NCBI GenBank assembly: GCA_003116975.1
Contig: BGKB01000070.1
Coordinates: 195,810 to 259,809 of the forward strand
Length of the DNA: 64,000 nt
Reading direction: 5' to 3'
Source: Aurantiochytrium sp. KH105
Lineage: Eukaryota > Sar > Bigyra > Thraustochytrida > Thraustochytriidae
Shown here one piece after another: positions 19,334 to 29,072 of the stretch. Each line of letters begins with the position of its first letter. Position 1 is the first letter of the stretch. A program made the translations under genes and the position numbers. The notes below the pieces were generated by a model. That model had not been told where the DNA came from and did no database searches. It saw nothing but the letters and a program-made list of their open reading frames with translations.

Positions 19334-20398
19334 GTGGCCCTTCTTCCTGCCTGGCCTTCCTCCGCCTCTTCTTCTCCGCGCGGCGTCTCGTCTGCACCGA
19401 CCGCGGCGCCCCTTTTCTTTCCCTCCCCGCTGGAAGGGCGGGCAGACGAGGCGAGCAGCCCAGGGCCGACTTGGGAGCGCGATTGAAATCAACAGCCGGG
19501 AAGTCTAGCCTAGGTGCGGCCCTCTTTTTTTCTTTTCCTCCGCCAGGGCAAAGAGAGAGAGATAACTGCAGCTGGAGGAGACGAGGACCATCCCGAGCGG
19601 CTGCACCGGCGCGTCGGCGCTCCTGCGCGCGCTGCGGCGCAGACAGGCCGGAGCAAACTCGGCGGGCGGCGGGTTCGGGGCGAAAAGGAGACTTCGCGCG
19701 GGTCTTTGGCCCCGGAGCCCAGGCCACCCTGGTCTCCCGCGGCGGTGAAGACGGCGGCGGCGGCGTGCGTCGCTTGCTTGCTTGCTTCCTTTCCTCGTAG
19801 AGGGCGCGGTATAGATTGTGGACTGTGTGGGGGCGCGATTGTTGACTTGCGGGGCGGCGGCGTAAGTAGGCTATGCGGGAGCCGCGCTTGCAGGGTGCCG
19901 GCCAGGCCGATGTAACGCGTGTGCAATCGCCGCGTAGGAAGAAGCCGCCGCAAGTGGCTCTCTGCGCCAGGCGCAAGTCGGGTATATCGGTTTTCCCCAC
20001 TTGCACCGCGCCGATTCGCACTTGCGGCAGCGAGGCGGAGCCCGGTGCGGAAGGATCCGCGCGCGCCAGCGCTGATACAAGTTCAATCCGCGCGCGCAGT
20101 CTCGCACTTGCAGCCGGCCTTGCGCAAGTGCGGAATGCGCCTCTCCGAGTGTCCAGGCGCGGCGGCGCACAGTCGGCGGCGGCGCCCGTAGCGCCGCGCG
20201 GCGCGGCGCGGCGCTGCGCGCTGTAATGCCGTGCGCGCCCTGTAATGCGGCGAAGAACGCAACGAGCGCGGGGATCCTCCCTCGCAGCGCGGCGGCCGCA
20301 CAGTGGGTTATGCGGCGCGCTACAGTGCGGCGCGGGCGGGCCACAGTGGGTTATCCGCGCGGCGCAGTGCTGTGCGGCGAGGCGAGGCGGTGCAACGC

Positions 20399-20438
20399 AA
20401 TGCAGTGCAGTGCAGTGCAGTGCAATGCAACGCAATGA
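20399..20438. repeat. tgcag / tgcaa pentanucleotide array
   Basis: About eight 5-bp units in the leader region of the ETF-alpha gene; a shorter cluster of the same unit follows at about 20477-20491. The same unit forms a longer array near 46.0 kb. Confidence 0.92.
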
Positions 20439-20675
20439 ATGCAATGCAGGGGAGAAAGGAAGGAAGGAAGCAGGGAGTGCAGTGCAGTGCAGCGCGCAGG
20501 CCGCGGCGTCGTGGATTACACGCGAGGATTTCATTACCGCCCGGCAGAGCCTTAACCCGACGGCAGGCAGCACTTGCAGCGGCACTCGCAGCGGCAGCGG
20601 CAGCGCAGCGGCGGCAGGAGCAGGAGCGAGCAGGGGCGCGGGCGCGGCAGCGGCGGAGCGGAGGAGCGGAGGAAG

Positions 20676-21689
20676 ATGCTGGCGAGCGGCTTCAAGAGCG
20701 CCGGGCTCATGGCCCGGCGCGGCCTCGCGGCGAGCGCGCAGGCGCGCATGGCGTCGACGCTGGTGCTCGCGGAGCACGCCGAGGGCGCGATCGCGGACTC
20801 GACCCTGTCGGTGGTGTCCGCCGCCAAGGCCATCGGAGGCGACGTGACCGTGCTCGTGGCCGGCGCGGATGCCGCCAAGATCGCCGAGCAGGCCGCCAAG
20901 ATCGACGGCGTCTCCTCGGTCCTCGCGGCCGGCGACGCCGCCTACGACCACGGCATCGCCGAGAACATCACCGCCCTCCTCCAGTCCGTCCAGGACTCCA
21001 AGAGCTTCTCGCACATCCTCTTTGCCGCCTCCAACGACGGCAAGAACATCATGCCCCGCCTCGGCGCCAAGCTCGACGTGCAGCCCGTCTCCGACATCCT
21101 CGAGGTCCTCGGCGAGGACACCTTCAAGCGCCCCATGTACGCTGGCAACGCCATCGCCACCGTTAAGTCCTCGGACAGCGTCAAGCTCGCCAGCGTCCGC
21201 ATCACCAACTTTGACAAGGCCGCTGCCGAGGGTGGCTCCGCCAGTGTCGAGGAGGTCTCCGGCCCCGGCGACGCCGGCAAGACCACCTGGGTCGCCGACG
21301 AGGTCGCCAAGTCGGACCGCCCCGAGCTCACCACCGCCGACAAGATCGTCTCCGGCGGCCGTGGCCTCAAGAACGGCGAGAACTTCGAGATGCTCTACAC
21401 CCTCGCCGACAAGCTCGGTGGCGGCGCTGTCGGCGCCTCGCGCGCGGCCGTCGACGCCGGCTACGTGCCCAACGAGCTCCAGATCGGCCAGACCGGCAAG
21501 ATCGTCGCCCCGGGCCTGTACATTGCCGTGGGTATCTCCGGTGCCATCCAGCACCTTGCCGGCATGAAGGACGCCAAGACCATTGTCTGCATCAACAAGG
21601 ACCCCGAGGCTCCCATCTTCCAGGTCAGCGACATTGGCCTCGAGGCTGACCTCTTCAAGGCCGTCCCCGAGATGATCGAGAAGCTCTAA
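20676..21689 (+). CDS. ETFA: Electron transfer flavoprotein alpha subunit, mitochondrial
   Basis: A 337-residue protein. With ETF-beta it accepts electrons from acyl-CoA and other flavin dehydrogenases in the mitochondrial matrix and passes them to ETF-ubiquinone oxidoreductase. The N-terminus from ATG 20676 ([20 protein letters not shown]) is Arg/Ala/Ser-rich, as in a mitochondrial targeting peptide. The mature part begins at [13 protein letters not shown], a typical ETF-alpha start. The C-terminal FAD-binding domain carries [35 protein letters not shown] and [10 protein letters not shown], all family hallmarks. Length matches the family. Third codon positions are almost exclusively C or G, much more so than in neighbours, suggesting high expression. 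The frame is open 102 bp further upstream, but that part is low-complexity leader. Confidence 0.95.
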   Translation: MLASGFKSAGLMARRGLAASAQARMASTLVLAEHAEGAIADSTLSVVSAAKAIGGDVTVLVAGADAAKIAEQAAKIDGVSSVLAAGDAAYDHGIAENITALLQSVQDSKSFSHILFAASNDGKNIMPRLGAKLDVQPVSDILEVLGEDTFKRPMYAGNAIATVKSSDSVKLASVRITNFDKAAAEGGSASVEEVSGPGDAGKTTWVADEVAKSDRPELTTADKIVSGGRGLKNGENFEMLYTLADKLGGGAVGASRAAVDAGYVPNELQIGQTGKIVAPGLYIAVGISGAIQHLAGMKDAKTIVCINKDPEAPIFQVSDIGLEADLFKAVPEMIEKL

Positions 21690-22074
21690 ACTCTGAAATC
21701 GCCAATTTTATGACACATCGTTTGATTCCCTTTCTTTTCTCCACAAATACACAAAACAAAAACCAGAACCTCTCGAACCGAGACAACGATCCGAAACACA
21801 AAAGGATTCGAGGCTCGGGAGGAAGATTGTCTCCTTTGTCAGAGCATTCGTTTCAGCCTCCTTGCTTGTCGAGACCCCTGGTTTCTTTATGTCGAACATA
21901 AATTCACCTTTCGCCCCATTTTCACATCGATTTTGTCACTCTGCGAGTTCCACGTTCTGAGGAAATGCATCATGGCATGATAATTCCAGCGTGGGTGACG
22001 TACCCAGCATTGGGCCAAGACATACCTTATTCTCTTCCAAAGGCAATACTACATTCGTTCAAATATTTATGCAT
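21690..22074. other. Convergent 3' region between ETF-alpha and the dioxygenase gene
   Basis: About 385 bp between two stop codons facing each other, moderately AT-rich, presumably both 3' untranslated regions. No gene seen. Confidence 0.5.
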
Positions 22075-23112
22075 TCATTCCGCAAGCGAAGCTCGCTGCA
22101 AGACAGTGGCTTGCACGCTGCCATTATTGTCGACGGCGTCGGGGGCGCAACGTCCGGACCCTCCATCCGCGGCTGTACTTTGGAGATCGCCGACGGGATC
22201 CTCGTCACCCGCGTTCTCTGAGTCTGCGTCCGACTCCACAGTCATTGAATGCAAAAGGTACATTGCATCTTCGACAGCATCGTCCACCTTTGCAGAGGCC
22301 TTGCGCAGACGCTCGTGAACTGCACGAAACTCTTGCGCGTCACGGCGCGCGCGCGCCTCCGGAGAATCGCCCATGGATGGCGTCTCGTCAATAACGGTGT
22401 CCACAAACGCAACTAGAATCACGCGCTCGCCCCGAGTCACGGGAGCGCCTGCATGAAGAACCTTGCCGTCGTGAACAACAGCATCGCCTTGACGAATGTG
22501 GACCGTGCCAAGCGCCGGAAACGAGGTACCTCCGCCCTCAAAGGATGTTTCTGGCGTCAACAGCACGTTAAAGGAAAGAAGCGAGCCGTCGCGGTGCAAG
22601 GCCAACTCTCGTTGACCGCCTGCCACGTCAGCATTGTATGAAACCACAAAGAGATCTTTGAAAAAGAGATCAGCTGCGTCGAGCCCGAAGCGTTGTGCGC
22701 ACCAAGAGAGCAGTCGCTTTCGTAACGTGCGCCGCACAAACGCAAAGGCCCGCGGCGAGAGTTCGTAGAGCGGCAAGTCTGTCGTGGCGAAGTCGCGATG
22801 TCTGTCGGTGGCCCAGCCTCCATTTCTTTTCACAGCGCGTCGGGCGGCCTCGCGGACGCGCGCAGCCTCTTCACTGCTAAACACGCCCTCGACCACCGTC
22901 ACCGTGGCCCTTGCCTCTGCATCGCCCAAGAAGGCGCGTCTTCGCGAGCTTGCACTCGAGCCCTCCGCAGGTCCCGCGGATTCACCTTGAGGCACTGATG
23001 ACGATGCCAACGCAGACATGCTTCTGCTCCTCCGCCGACCCGGGCTGCGAAAAAGGAATGCCGACCAGCCAGTGCCTGCCAGGTGCAAAGACCTTGTTGT
23101 TTTGGGCGGCAT
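22075..23112 (-). CDS. 2-oxoglutarate/Fe(II)-dependent dioxygenase, prolyl 4-hydroxylase-like
   Basis: About 345 residues from ATG 23112. The double-stranded beta-helix domain spans roughly 75-250. The iron facial triad is visible as His173 and Asp175 (LHRDGS) and His220 (LHAGAP), and Arg230 (GERVILVAF) is placed to bind the 2-oxoglutarate carboxylate. This layout is that of the prolyl 4-hydroxylase alpha-subunit superfamily. The substrate may be a prolyl residue, another side chain or a small molecule. The first 31 residues are basic and Ser/Arg-rich and might be an organelle-targeting peptide; a second start at Met32 (23019) would remove them. The C-terminal 80 residues are Asp/Ala-rich with no known domain. 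The frame runs further upstream only from a GTG. Divergent from the CFAP97-like gene. Confidence 0.82.
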   Translation of the reverse strand: MPPKTTRSLHLAGTGWSAFLFRSPGRRRSRSMSALASSSVPQGESAGPAEGSSASSRRRAFLGDAEARATVTVVEGVFSSEEAARVREAARRAVKRNGGWATDRHRDFATTDLPLYELSPRAFAFVRRTLRKRLLSWCAQRFGLDAADLFFKDLFVVSYNADVAGGQRELALHRDGSLLSFNVLLTPETSFEGGGTSFPALGTVHIRQGDAVVHDGKVLHAGAPVTRGERVILVAFVDTVIDETPSMGDSPEARARRDAQEFRAVHERLRKASAKVDDAVEDAMYLLHSMTVESDADSENAGDEDPVGDLQSTAADGGSGRCAPDAVDNNGSVQATVLQRASLAE

Positions 23113-23549
23113 ATACCATACTTTCTCGCGCACTCCCCGCGCACCCCGTACGGGTGCACACCCTGCAAGAGTACACACCTCTTTTTTCCTTATTTTAGTA
23201 GGAGTATAGCAAAGGCGGGAGCCGTTCGTTGCTTGCTGCGGCCTCAGGTTGGCTGGCTTGAACCCCGAAGGTGGAGCCGAGAGACGCTTGAAATTGGTGT
23301 AATCCGTAAAAGTGCAGAGCTAGCTAGCTATTTTGGAGAGGCATTACCGATCTCGCGCACAGACATTCGCTAGGACGTCAGCAGACCCGGAGGCCGAGCA
23401 CTCAACGAGAGACTTGCGCTTGCATTGAGCCACATCGGCAGCGGGCGGCGCCCTTTAAGATCGGCAAAAGCTTTGGCATTCGCACAAGACACCGCACAAG
23501 ACACATTGTCTTTGGGGGAAAGGTGATACGGGAAGGAGAGAAGGTCAGC
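23113..23549. promoter_or_regulatory. Shared divergent promoter region, dioxygenase and CFAP97-like genes
   Basis: 437 bp between two opposing ATGs, expected to contain both promoters. A run of agctagct lies at about 23319-23328. No recognised binding site. Confidence 0.4.
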
Positions 23550-24185
23550 ATGAACGATGTCTTGACTGGTACGCGAGCTCAAGTTGCGTCTCCCTTGGGC
23601 GCAGCGGATGCTTCGTCCATGCGACACATCAAACCAGAAAATAAAACGCACGAAAACGAGGCTGATGACGATGATGAGGAAGAACGTGAAGCGGCAGAGC
23701 TTGCCGAGGCAATGATGCGACAGATGCGTGTGAGCGCATCTGCGCAAAAGAAACCCAAGGCGGCTTCGACGTCTACAAAGGACATCAAGAAAATTCCAGT
23801 ATCTCGATCAAAAGGTCGTCTTGACGTAAGGCAGCGCCCACGAAGCCAGCATCAAGGCCAAGCTCAAGCATCAGGAGTTCCTTCGCAACGTCGGCCCGAG
23901 ACGCGCGACTTTACTTTTGACATTCTCGAACGGAAGCGCATCGAGCGCGAAAATATGCAGCTTGTGAAAAAGTTGGCATCCATCAGCAACCGGCGACAAG
24001 GATCGTCGCCGGGGGCGCGGTCAGCTGCTGCACTGAAATCTGCTCCCCGTGCCGGCTCTGCTCAGATTAACAGCCGCCGACAGCAAAAATCGATTGATCG
24101 CGAAAACGAGGCTCTTGCCAAACGGCTCGCTCGCGTTCGCGGCACCGTGCCAGCGCGTGTGCCGCCTTCATCGAGGCGAAGGTGA
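23550..24185 (+). CDS. CFAP97/hemingway-like ciliary protein (KIAA1430 type)
   Basis: A 211-residue basic protein from ATG 23550; the open frame begins earlier only at a GTG. The first 60 residues contain an acidic patch (ADDDDEEEREAAELAEAMM). The C-terminal half has two copies of a short helical motif, RKRIERENMQLVKKLASI (128-145) and QKSIDRENEALAKRLARV (179-196), separated by a Ser/Ala/Arg-rich spacer. Paired IxRENxxLxxRL helices of this kind are the hallmark of CFAP97 family proteins, which are linked to axonemes and cilia. Thraustochytrids make biflagellate zoospores, so a flagellar role fits. The match rests on a short motif. Confidence 0.6.
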   Translation: MNDVLTGTRAQVASPLGAADASSMRHIKPENKTHENEADDDDEEEREAAELAEAMMRQMRVSASAQKKPKAASTSTKDIKKIPVSRSKGRLDVRQRPRSQHQGQAQASGVPSQRRPETRDFTFDILERKRIERENMQLVKKLASISNRRQGSSPGARSAAALKSAPRAGSAQINSRRQQKSIDRENEALAKRLARVRGTVPARVPPSSRRR

Positions 24186-25083
24186 AAATGTCAACTTAAA
24201 ATCCCTTTGGCAGCCGATGCCTGATAGCATGTTTGATTGACTGATTGATTGACTGTATTCCATTTTCCTCCCTCTCCGCAAAGCGCTACGATTCGAGATG
24301 CAAAATATCGAACGTTTTTAGGTTCCTCACCGCCAGTTTCTATGAGCAGCGTTGGTGTCGGTAGCGGGCTTCGACGATCATATCCTATGCGGGACTCTTT
24401 CATTCTTCTTCCTGTGAGTGAAGATCCCTGTCCTTCGCATTGAGCATCTGGCTGAGCGCCGATGTTCTTTACGCAGCTGGCCGACCTTCTGCTTTCGACT
24501 GTGCGCTTGTTCGAAGATTTCCAATGCTCCTCTGCGCCCTCTGCATTTCCCCTTGTCCACCCAATCAATTCCTTCTTCCCCCCGCTCCCCACCACTACAC
24601 GCGCAAGATTCCATCAAGCAATGGCAACTCGCGACAGCCCAAGCACGAAGGGGCGAAAGTGGCCGGGCTTCGAATCTCGGCGCCCGAGGTGTGGTGCGAC
24701 TGCGGGGAAAGCAGACAAAAGACGTTCTGCACGCGCGGGCTGCTGCGCGCTCAAGGCTGACCCAGCCATCGTGCAGTGGTTGGTTGCGCCCCATTCACGA
24801 TGTCGTGGCGCGAGGAAGTCGCGGAGCCGCAGGAACCTGCCGCGCGAGAAGATGCGGAGACACTCCGTACAAATTGTAGTAAGCATGGCGAGGTAGGGCA
24901 AGGCCAGGGAAATGCGAGGTGGCTCGGCGAGGCGGCGCCATCGCTTGCGTTCTCGCAGACTCGTAAAGGGAGCGAGCCGCAAGCCGAGGCGAGGCGAGAG
25001 CGTGAAGAGAGAGGGAGAGAGAAAGCTCAAGACCCAGTGCAAAGCAAAGCAAAGCAAAAGTACCAGGGCAACGCGCAGCAAAA
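24186..25083. other. Intergenic region upstream of the CNB-CNB-RGS gene
   Basis: About 0.9 kb without a supported gene. It includes a short gattgattgatt tract near 24235-24252 and an agcaaagcaaagc tract near 25042, close to the next start codon. Overlapping open frames on both strands lack recognisable domains. Confidence 0.5.
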
Positions 25084-26457
25084 ATGGGCTGCATGCAATC
25101 CACCGAGTCGGAGGAGCTCCTCGCGACAGAGGCACGCGTGAATACTGTTGTGGCCATGGCCAAAAGCACAGACCCGTCGCACGACAGGTTCGCCGAGCGC
25201 ACTGCCCGCGGCCTTCGCTCCCTCCCGTACTTGAAGATGGTAGGCGATAACGAGCTGCGCAAGGTTGCCGAACTCGTCCAGATCGACCTCTACGCGCCGC
25301 ACACGATCATTGGCAAGGAAGGGACACCAGCGACACGGGTCCACATCATCGTTGAAGGAGAAATTGTCGTCACCGCCAAGAACCAGTGGGGACTTGCTAT
25401 CGAGCTGAGTGTGCTCAATGCCGGCGCCGTGCTCAACGAGGTCATCATTCTAGAAAAGAACCACGTGCACAGCACCACATCGGCCACAACCAAAGAGACC
25501 CTCGTGTTCTCCTTCAATCGCGTCGATGCCATGGCCATGAAAAAGGTGGCGCCCAACGTCTTTCGCATATTTGAGACGATGGGTCAAGAGCTCCTTTCCG
25601 CACGAAAAGCAGTGACGCAAATCAGCATCTTCAAGCAGATGAGCCAGCTCAAGCAACATCTCCTGCAAGAGATCCTTCGACCCAGTGTGCACCGCAAAAC
25701 CGAAGTTATTCTAGAGCGAGGGGAGGACACCCCTCGCCGATTTTTCATCGTCGTCGAGGGGGAAGCTCAAGTTTTCGTGGGTCGCAAAATGGTGCGCACC
25801 ATTGGCAGCGGGGAGTTCTTTGGCGAAGTTTCTCTCGTAACCTCGCAGCCGCACTCTGCTACTGTTCGTGTCTCTGAGGAAGGAGATGTCCACACGCTCG
25901 AATGCTCACGAGAAGAATTTCGCAATCTACTCGCAGGCGAGCCCGCTGTCCTTGCCGAAATCTCTCTTCGCGTGCTGGGCCATGATGTATCTCTTGAGGA
26001 CGTGCTCAATGTCAAGATGGCGCGCCAATTCCTCACCAGCTATGCCGCCAAGGAATTCGCCACAGAAAATCTGGAATTTTGGCTTGCCATCGAGCGCTTC
26101 AAGTCTATCGACACACGAATCCGCAAGTCTGTCGCTGTCGCGGTCGGTCTCGACCCTGAAGACGTCAAGGCTCGCAAGCGTGACATCATGTTGCAAGAAG
26201 CCGACCTCATTTACTACAAATACATTGTCGAGTCGGCGTCTACGCAAATCAACCTCGGCTCTGCGGTGTTCGAGGAGCTACGCTCACGTATGAAGCACGC
26301 TGAGTACAGTTTTGACATGTTCGATGCTGCGCAAGACGAAATCTTTGAACTCATCAGTGGCGACACCTTTGTGCGTTTCAAAGAAAGCTATGAATTTCGC
26401 AAGCTTCTCGACGCCATCGGCGCCTATGACTATGGCCCGCGTGAACACGCCGAATGA
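25084..26457 (+). CDS. Two cyclic-nucleotide-binding domains fused to an RGS domain
   Basis: A 457-residue protein. Two cAMP-receptor-like domains (about 47-155 and 181-292) precede a regulator of G-protein signalling domain (about 304-440). The second CNB has the expected IVVEGEAQVF strand and a phosphate-binding cassette reading FFGEVSLVTSQPHSATV, in which His257 replaces the usual phosphate-binding Arg. The first CNB cassette is more degenerate (NAGAVLNEVIIL). The RGS signature ATENLEFWLAIERF is excellent, and the domain continues to FVRFKESYEFRKLL. The N-terminus is MGCMQS, a strong candidate for N-myristoylation at Gly2 plus palmitoylation at Cys3, which would put it at a membrane. Inferred role: a membrane-tethered GTPase accelerator for G-alpha subunits, perhaps controlled by a ligand or by protein contacts through the CNB domains. 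ATG context is aaaatggg. Confidence 0.92.
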   Translation: MGCMQSTESEELLATEARVNTVVAMAKSTDPSHDRFAERTARGLRSLPYLKMVGDNELRKVAELVQIDLYAPHTIIGKEGTPATRVHIIVEGEIVVTAKNQWGLAIELSVLNAGAVLNEVIILEKNHVHSTTSATTKETLVFSFNRVDAMAMKKVAPNVFRIFETMGQELLSARKAVTQISIFKQMSQLKQHLLQEILRPSVHRKTEVILERGEDTPRRFFIVVEGEAQVFVGRKMVRTIGSGEFFGEVSLVTSQPHSATVRVSEEGDVHTLECSREEFRNLLAGEPAVLAEISLRVLGHDVSLEDVLNVKMARQFLTSYAAKEFATENLEFWLAIERFKSIDTRIRKSVAVAVGLDPEDVKARKRDIMLQEADLIYYKYIVESASTQINLGSAVFEELRSRMKHAEYSFDMFDAAQDEIFELISGDTFVRFKESYEFRKLLDAIGAYDYGPREHAE

Positions 26458-27125
26458 GCTTGCTCACGTGGTTTTTTCGTTTCCCGATTCTGTCCTCTTA
26501 TGTTTTTTTTTTCCCGTCTTCGCGGAAATACCTCTGGTTCTGACGTCTTTTCGTCCATCCTCGAGCCGCCCAGATTCAAGTTGATTGGTAGTGTTTCTGC
26601 AGGGTCTGTTCTCATGATTCATGTTTCATTTTTTATACCAGTTCTTTCGCCCTCAGAGTCAACTTTCCGGCGAGCAATTTTCCGGAGCACTTGCTCGCGA
26701 GTCCATTACTTTCTCTTTTCTACCATGCTTTTCTTGCATGATATTCTGATGATAAAAATCTACAAGCAGAATCTTGCACACGAGCAAGGCTCCCCAAGTG
26801 GTCGAGCCAACCCGGGTGGTGCCATCCACCATCCAGCTGTGTGCTACTAGGTCTTGTACGCCGCTTTAAATGATTGTCGTACTGTGCACACCCAACAAGA
26901 CCACGAACATGAACCGGATCTTGTGCTCCGCTTAATTAACGCGGCATACGCACTTGCAAGAGGACTCGGTCTCGGTCTCAGTCTCAGTCTCGGAGTTTGC
27001 GCTGGCGTTGAACGCGGGTCGCGAGACGCGCCTCGGAAAGAGGCCGCGGCGTGCGGGCCTGCGCCTTTTCGCTCGCGCTTTGCGGTGGGCGAGACGTTTG
27101 CCCTGAGGTTTTCTCGTTGAACGAG
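26458..27125. other. Intergenic region between the RGS-fusion gene and the membrane orphan
   Basis: About 0.67 kb, AT-rich at first and GC-richer towards the next start. A ggtctcggtctcagtctcagtctcgg tract at about 26964-26993 is a short hexamer repeat. No gene seen. Confidence 0.5.
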
Positions 27126-28871
27126 ATGACGGCCTCGATGGAGGCAAACGACCTCGAGGAGCTCGCAACGAGCACCAAGGTGGCCGAGGCCGTGGCGCAG
27201 GAACTCAGCAGGTCCAACGTTGCAGAGACGGGTCTCCCGCAACTTGATCGAGTGCTCGCCCTGCGCGCTCTCTGGGTGTTTATCGTGCTCGCCTGGATTT
27301 CCCGCAAATGCGACGCCTTCCTCGTTGTCCTTGTGGTTGCCATGCTCGGCTCCGTAGCGGCACTCCCAGTGGCTGAAGACATCGTCGAAGCAACAGAGAT
27401 TGTACTTCCTGGCGTTGCCTTCGATATGGACCTAAACAACCTGCTTTCAAGTTTACAAACGAGTCACAGAGAACATGCTCTTGTGGCAGCCGCCGGAGGC
27501 ACCACACTTCTTGCCATGGGCCTGGGATGGGTGGTCTCTAAGCGGAGTCCTATGCTTGGTCTCGTGCTCTACATCCTCGTCGTCATTTGCAATGTCCAGT
27601 CCGGTGTCGCCGACGAGTATCCGGTGCGTGTTCTCGCGCCTATTCTCATTCTCGCGCTTTCTGCGTACTCGAAGCACATCCGCTACCTCAACGTTGCAAC
27701 AGCGGTCCTCGCTACATCGCTTGTTGCTGCAAGTGACGCTGATCCGAGTGCTTTGCTCCTTCGGGACCTGGCACCTTTAGCGCTATGGGGTGGTTTCGCG
27801 CTCCTCATTGCTCACGATCTCCTTGTGCGTGCCAGAGTCGTTGAGGGTGTCGCCATGCTCACGGCCTCTGCCGTCGTCGTCTACACCTTTTCCTTTGCCG
27901 CCTATGAGTTGACGACGACTGTTTCCAACGATCTTCGCATCAACTCAGTCTCCTCATTCTTCAAAATGCGTCTCAACTGGGTTCAGCTCTCGCAGCTCAC
28001 ATGTTTGCCACAGTGCCAGAGGAACTTTGAGGCGTCCTTGCCAGGCGTCTTTTGTACCTTGTTTGGAATCGTCTCCATTTTGCGCGATATTGTTGGCGGC
28101 CGCGCAAACTTTATCAAGGGCATTACCTCGGCGGGTATAGTCGTCGCTCTTGTATCTGGTGTGTTCATTGCTGCAGACCGGCAGGATCTGCTCTATGATC
28201 CCAATGTCACAAGTGTCATTACCGTTTTGGCACTACTGATCAGCGAGCGTGTCAGCGCTGCAACACCCGCTGGGGCCATGGGTGTCGACGCTGGTCCAAA
28301 GCTGATTGAAAGGAAGCGCATCGGTCTTCATACCAATACATATTGGCGAACTTGCCGCAGCGGAAATGCCGACAGTCGCGCCGACGCTGAAGCTGGCGAA
28401 CTTGATATCAGTACCGACAAGCCGGCACTGGGTGCGAGCGAGCTTCTCGCGGATTCGGGGGCTCGAGCGAATGGATCCAGCAAGCGCGTCCACTTTGTAA
28501 CGGGCGACGCTACTGGCGACGCGGGGAATCGTCCGCTGCCTACGGCTCGCGAGATGGAAAAGATTTGGGACGATGTGAATCGCTACTATTCTGACCTCGA
28601 CAAAGCGAAAAAGGTGCATCGCCAGTATCAAAAGATGGCTTTCCAGCAAGAAGCCGTTGCCAATGGCGTCCGCAGCTACGACGAATCATCTCGCGCGAAC
28701 GCGCAACGCGAGCGTGAAAAGGCAAACGAGTATTCGCAAAAGTTGCGGGAAGCATCCACACGCGTCACAAACCTCAGTCGCAAAGCGAAAAAGGCAATGG
28801 CCACTGCACAGGAGTTTGAGCAGCGCATTGCTGCTGCAAAAAAATCTAAGTCCCACGCCAAAACATCGTAG
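27126..28871 (+). CDS. Orphan multi-pass membrane protein with C-terminal coiled coil
   Basis: A 581-residue protein from ATG 27126, not recognised. After a soluble N-terminus of about 45 residues there are some eight or nine hydrophobic segments (for example ALWVFIVLAWIS, AFLVVLVVAMLGSVAAL, LGLVLYILVVICNV, VLAPILILALSAY, LWGGFALLIAHDLLV, GVFCTLFGIVSIL, GIVVALVSGVFIAA, VITVLALLISERV) ending near residue 395. The last 180 residues are hydrophilic, and the final 100 (from about EMEKIWDDVNRYYSDLDKAKK) are strongly charged and helical, suitable for a coiled coil. Nothing indicates transport or enzyme activity. The frame reaches 27051 only through a GTG codon. It converges with the splicing-factor gene, with about 200 bp between stops. 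Confidence 0.78.
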   Translation: MTASMEANDLEELATSTKVAEAVAQELSRSNVAETGLPQLDRVLALRALWVFIVLAWISRKCDAFLVVLVVAMLGSVAALPVAEDIVEATEIVLPGVAFDMDLNNLLSSLQTSHREHALVAAAGGTTLLAMGLGWVVSKRSPMLGLVLYILVVICNVQSGVADEYPVRVLAPILILALSAYSKHIRYLNVATAVLATSLVAASDADPSALLLRDLAPLALWGGFALLIAHDLLVRARVVEGVAMLTASAVVVYTFSFAAYELTTTVSNDLRINSVSSFFKMRLNWVQLSQLTCLPQCQRNFEASLPGVFCTLFGIVSILRDIVGGRANFIKGITSAGIVVALVSGVFIAADRQDLLYDPNVTSVITVLALLISERVSAATPAGAMGVDAGPKLIERKRIGLHTNTYWRTCRSGNADSRADAEAGELDISTDKPALGASELLADSGARANGSSKRVHFVTGDATGDAGNRPLPTAREMEKIWDDVNRYYSDLDKAKKVHRQYQKMAFQQEAVANGVRSYDESSRANAQREREKANEYSQKLREASTRVTNLSRKAKKAMATAQEFEQRIAAAKKSKSHAKTS

Positions 28872-29072
28872 TCGTTCGTTCGTTCCTTTCTAAAAGCAAG
28901 CAAGCAAGCAATGCAGAGCACATGGACGATTTTTACGTTCCCGATTCTTACATTCAGCTATTCGCAAATCATACATGTCCGATTTTGAAACAAAGGTTAA
29001 TAATACAATGCTGGATGGGATGATAGAAAGAAGGTTGGGATGATTGAAAGAAAGGGAATCTTCGCACTGCAT

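Larger units (their letters stand above)
18395..20675. other. Long divergent intergenic region upstream of the WW/EF-hand and ETF-alpha genes
   Basis: About 2.3 kb between two divergent genes. It holds three microsatellite tracts and becomes extremely GC-rich after about 19.8 kb. A very long minus-strand open frame crossing 19263-21554 is mostly the antisense of the ETF-alpha gene and has no domain. I see no supported gene; promoters and leaders of both neighbours are expected here. Confidence 0.55.

Noticed and set aside
19263-21554. Minus-strand open frame of over 760 codons
   Set aside because: Its right part is the exact antisense of the ETF-alpha gene, whose GC3 bias keeps antisense frames open; its left part is Arg/Ala/Pro-rich leader DNA with microsatellites. 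No domain is visible.
24655-24695. tRNA-like box B around ggcttcgaatctcgg
   Set aside because: No matching A box, anticodon arm or acceptor stem could be assembled around it.
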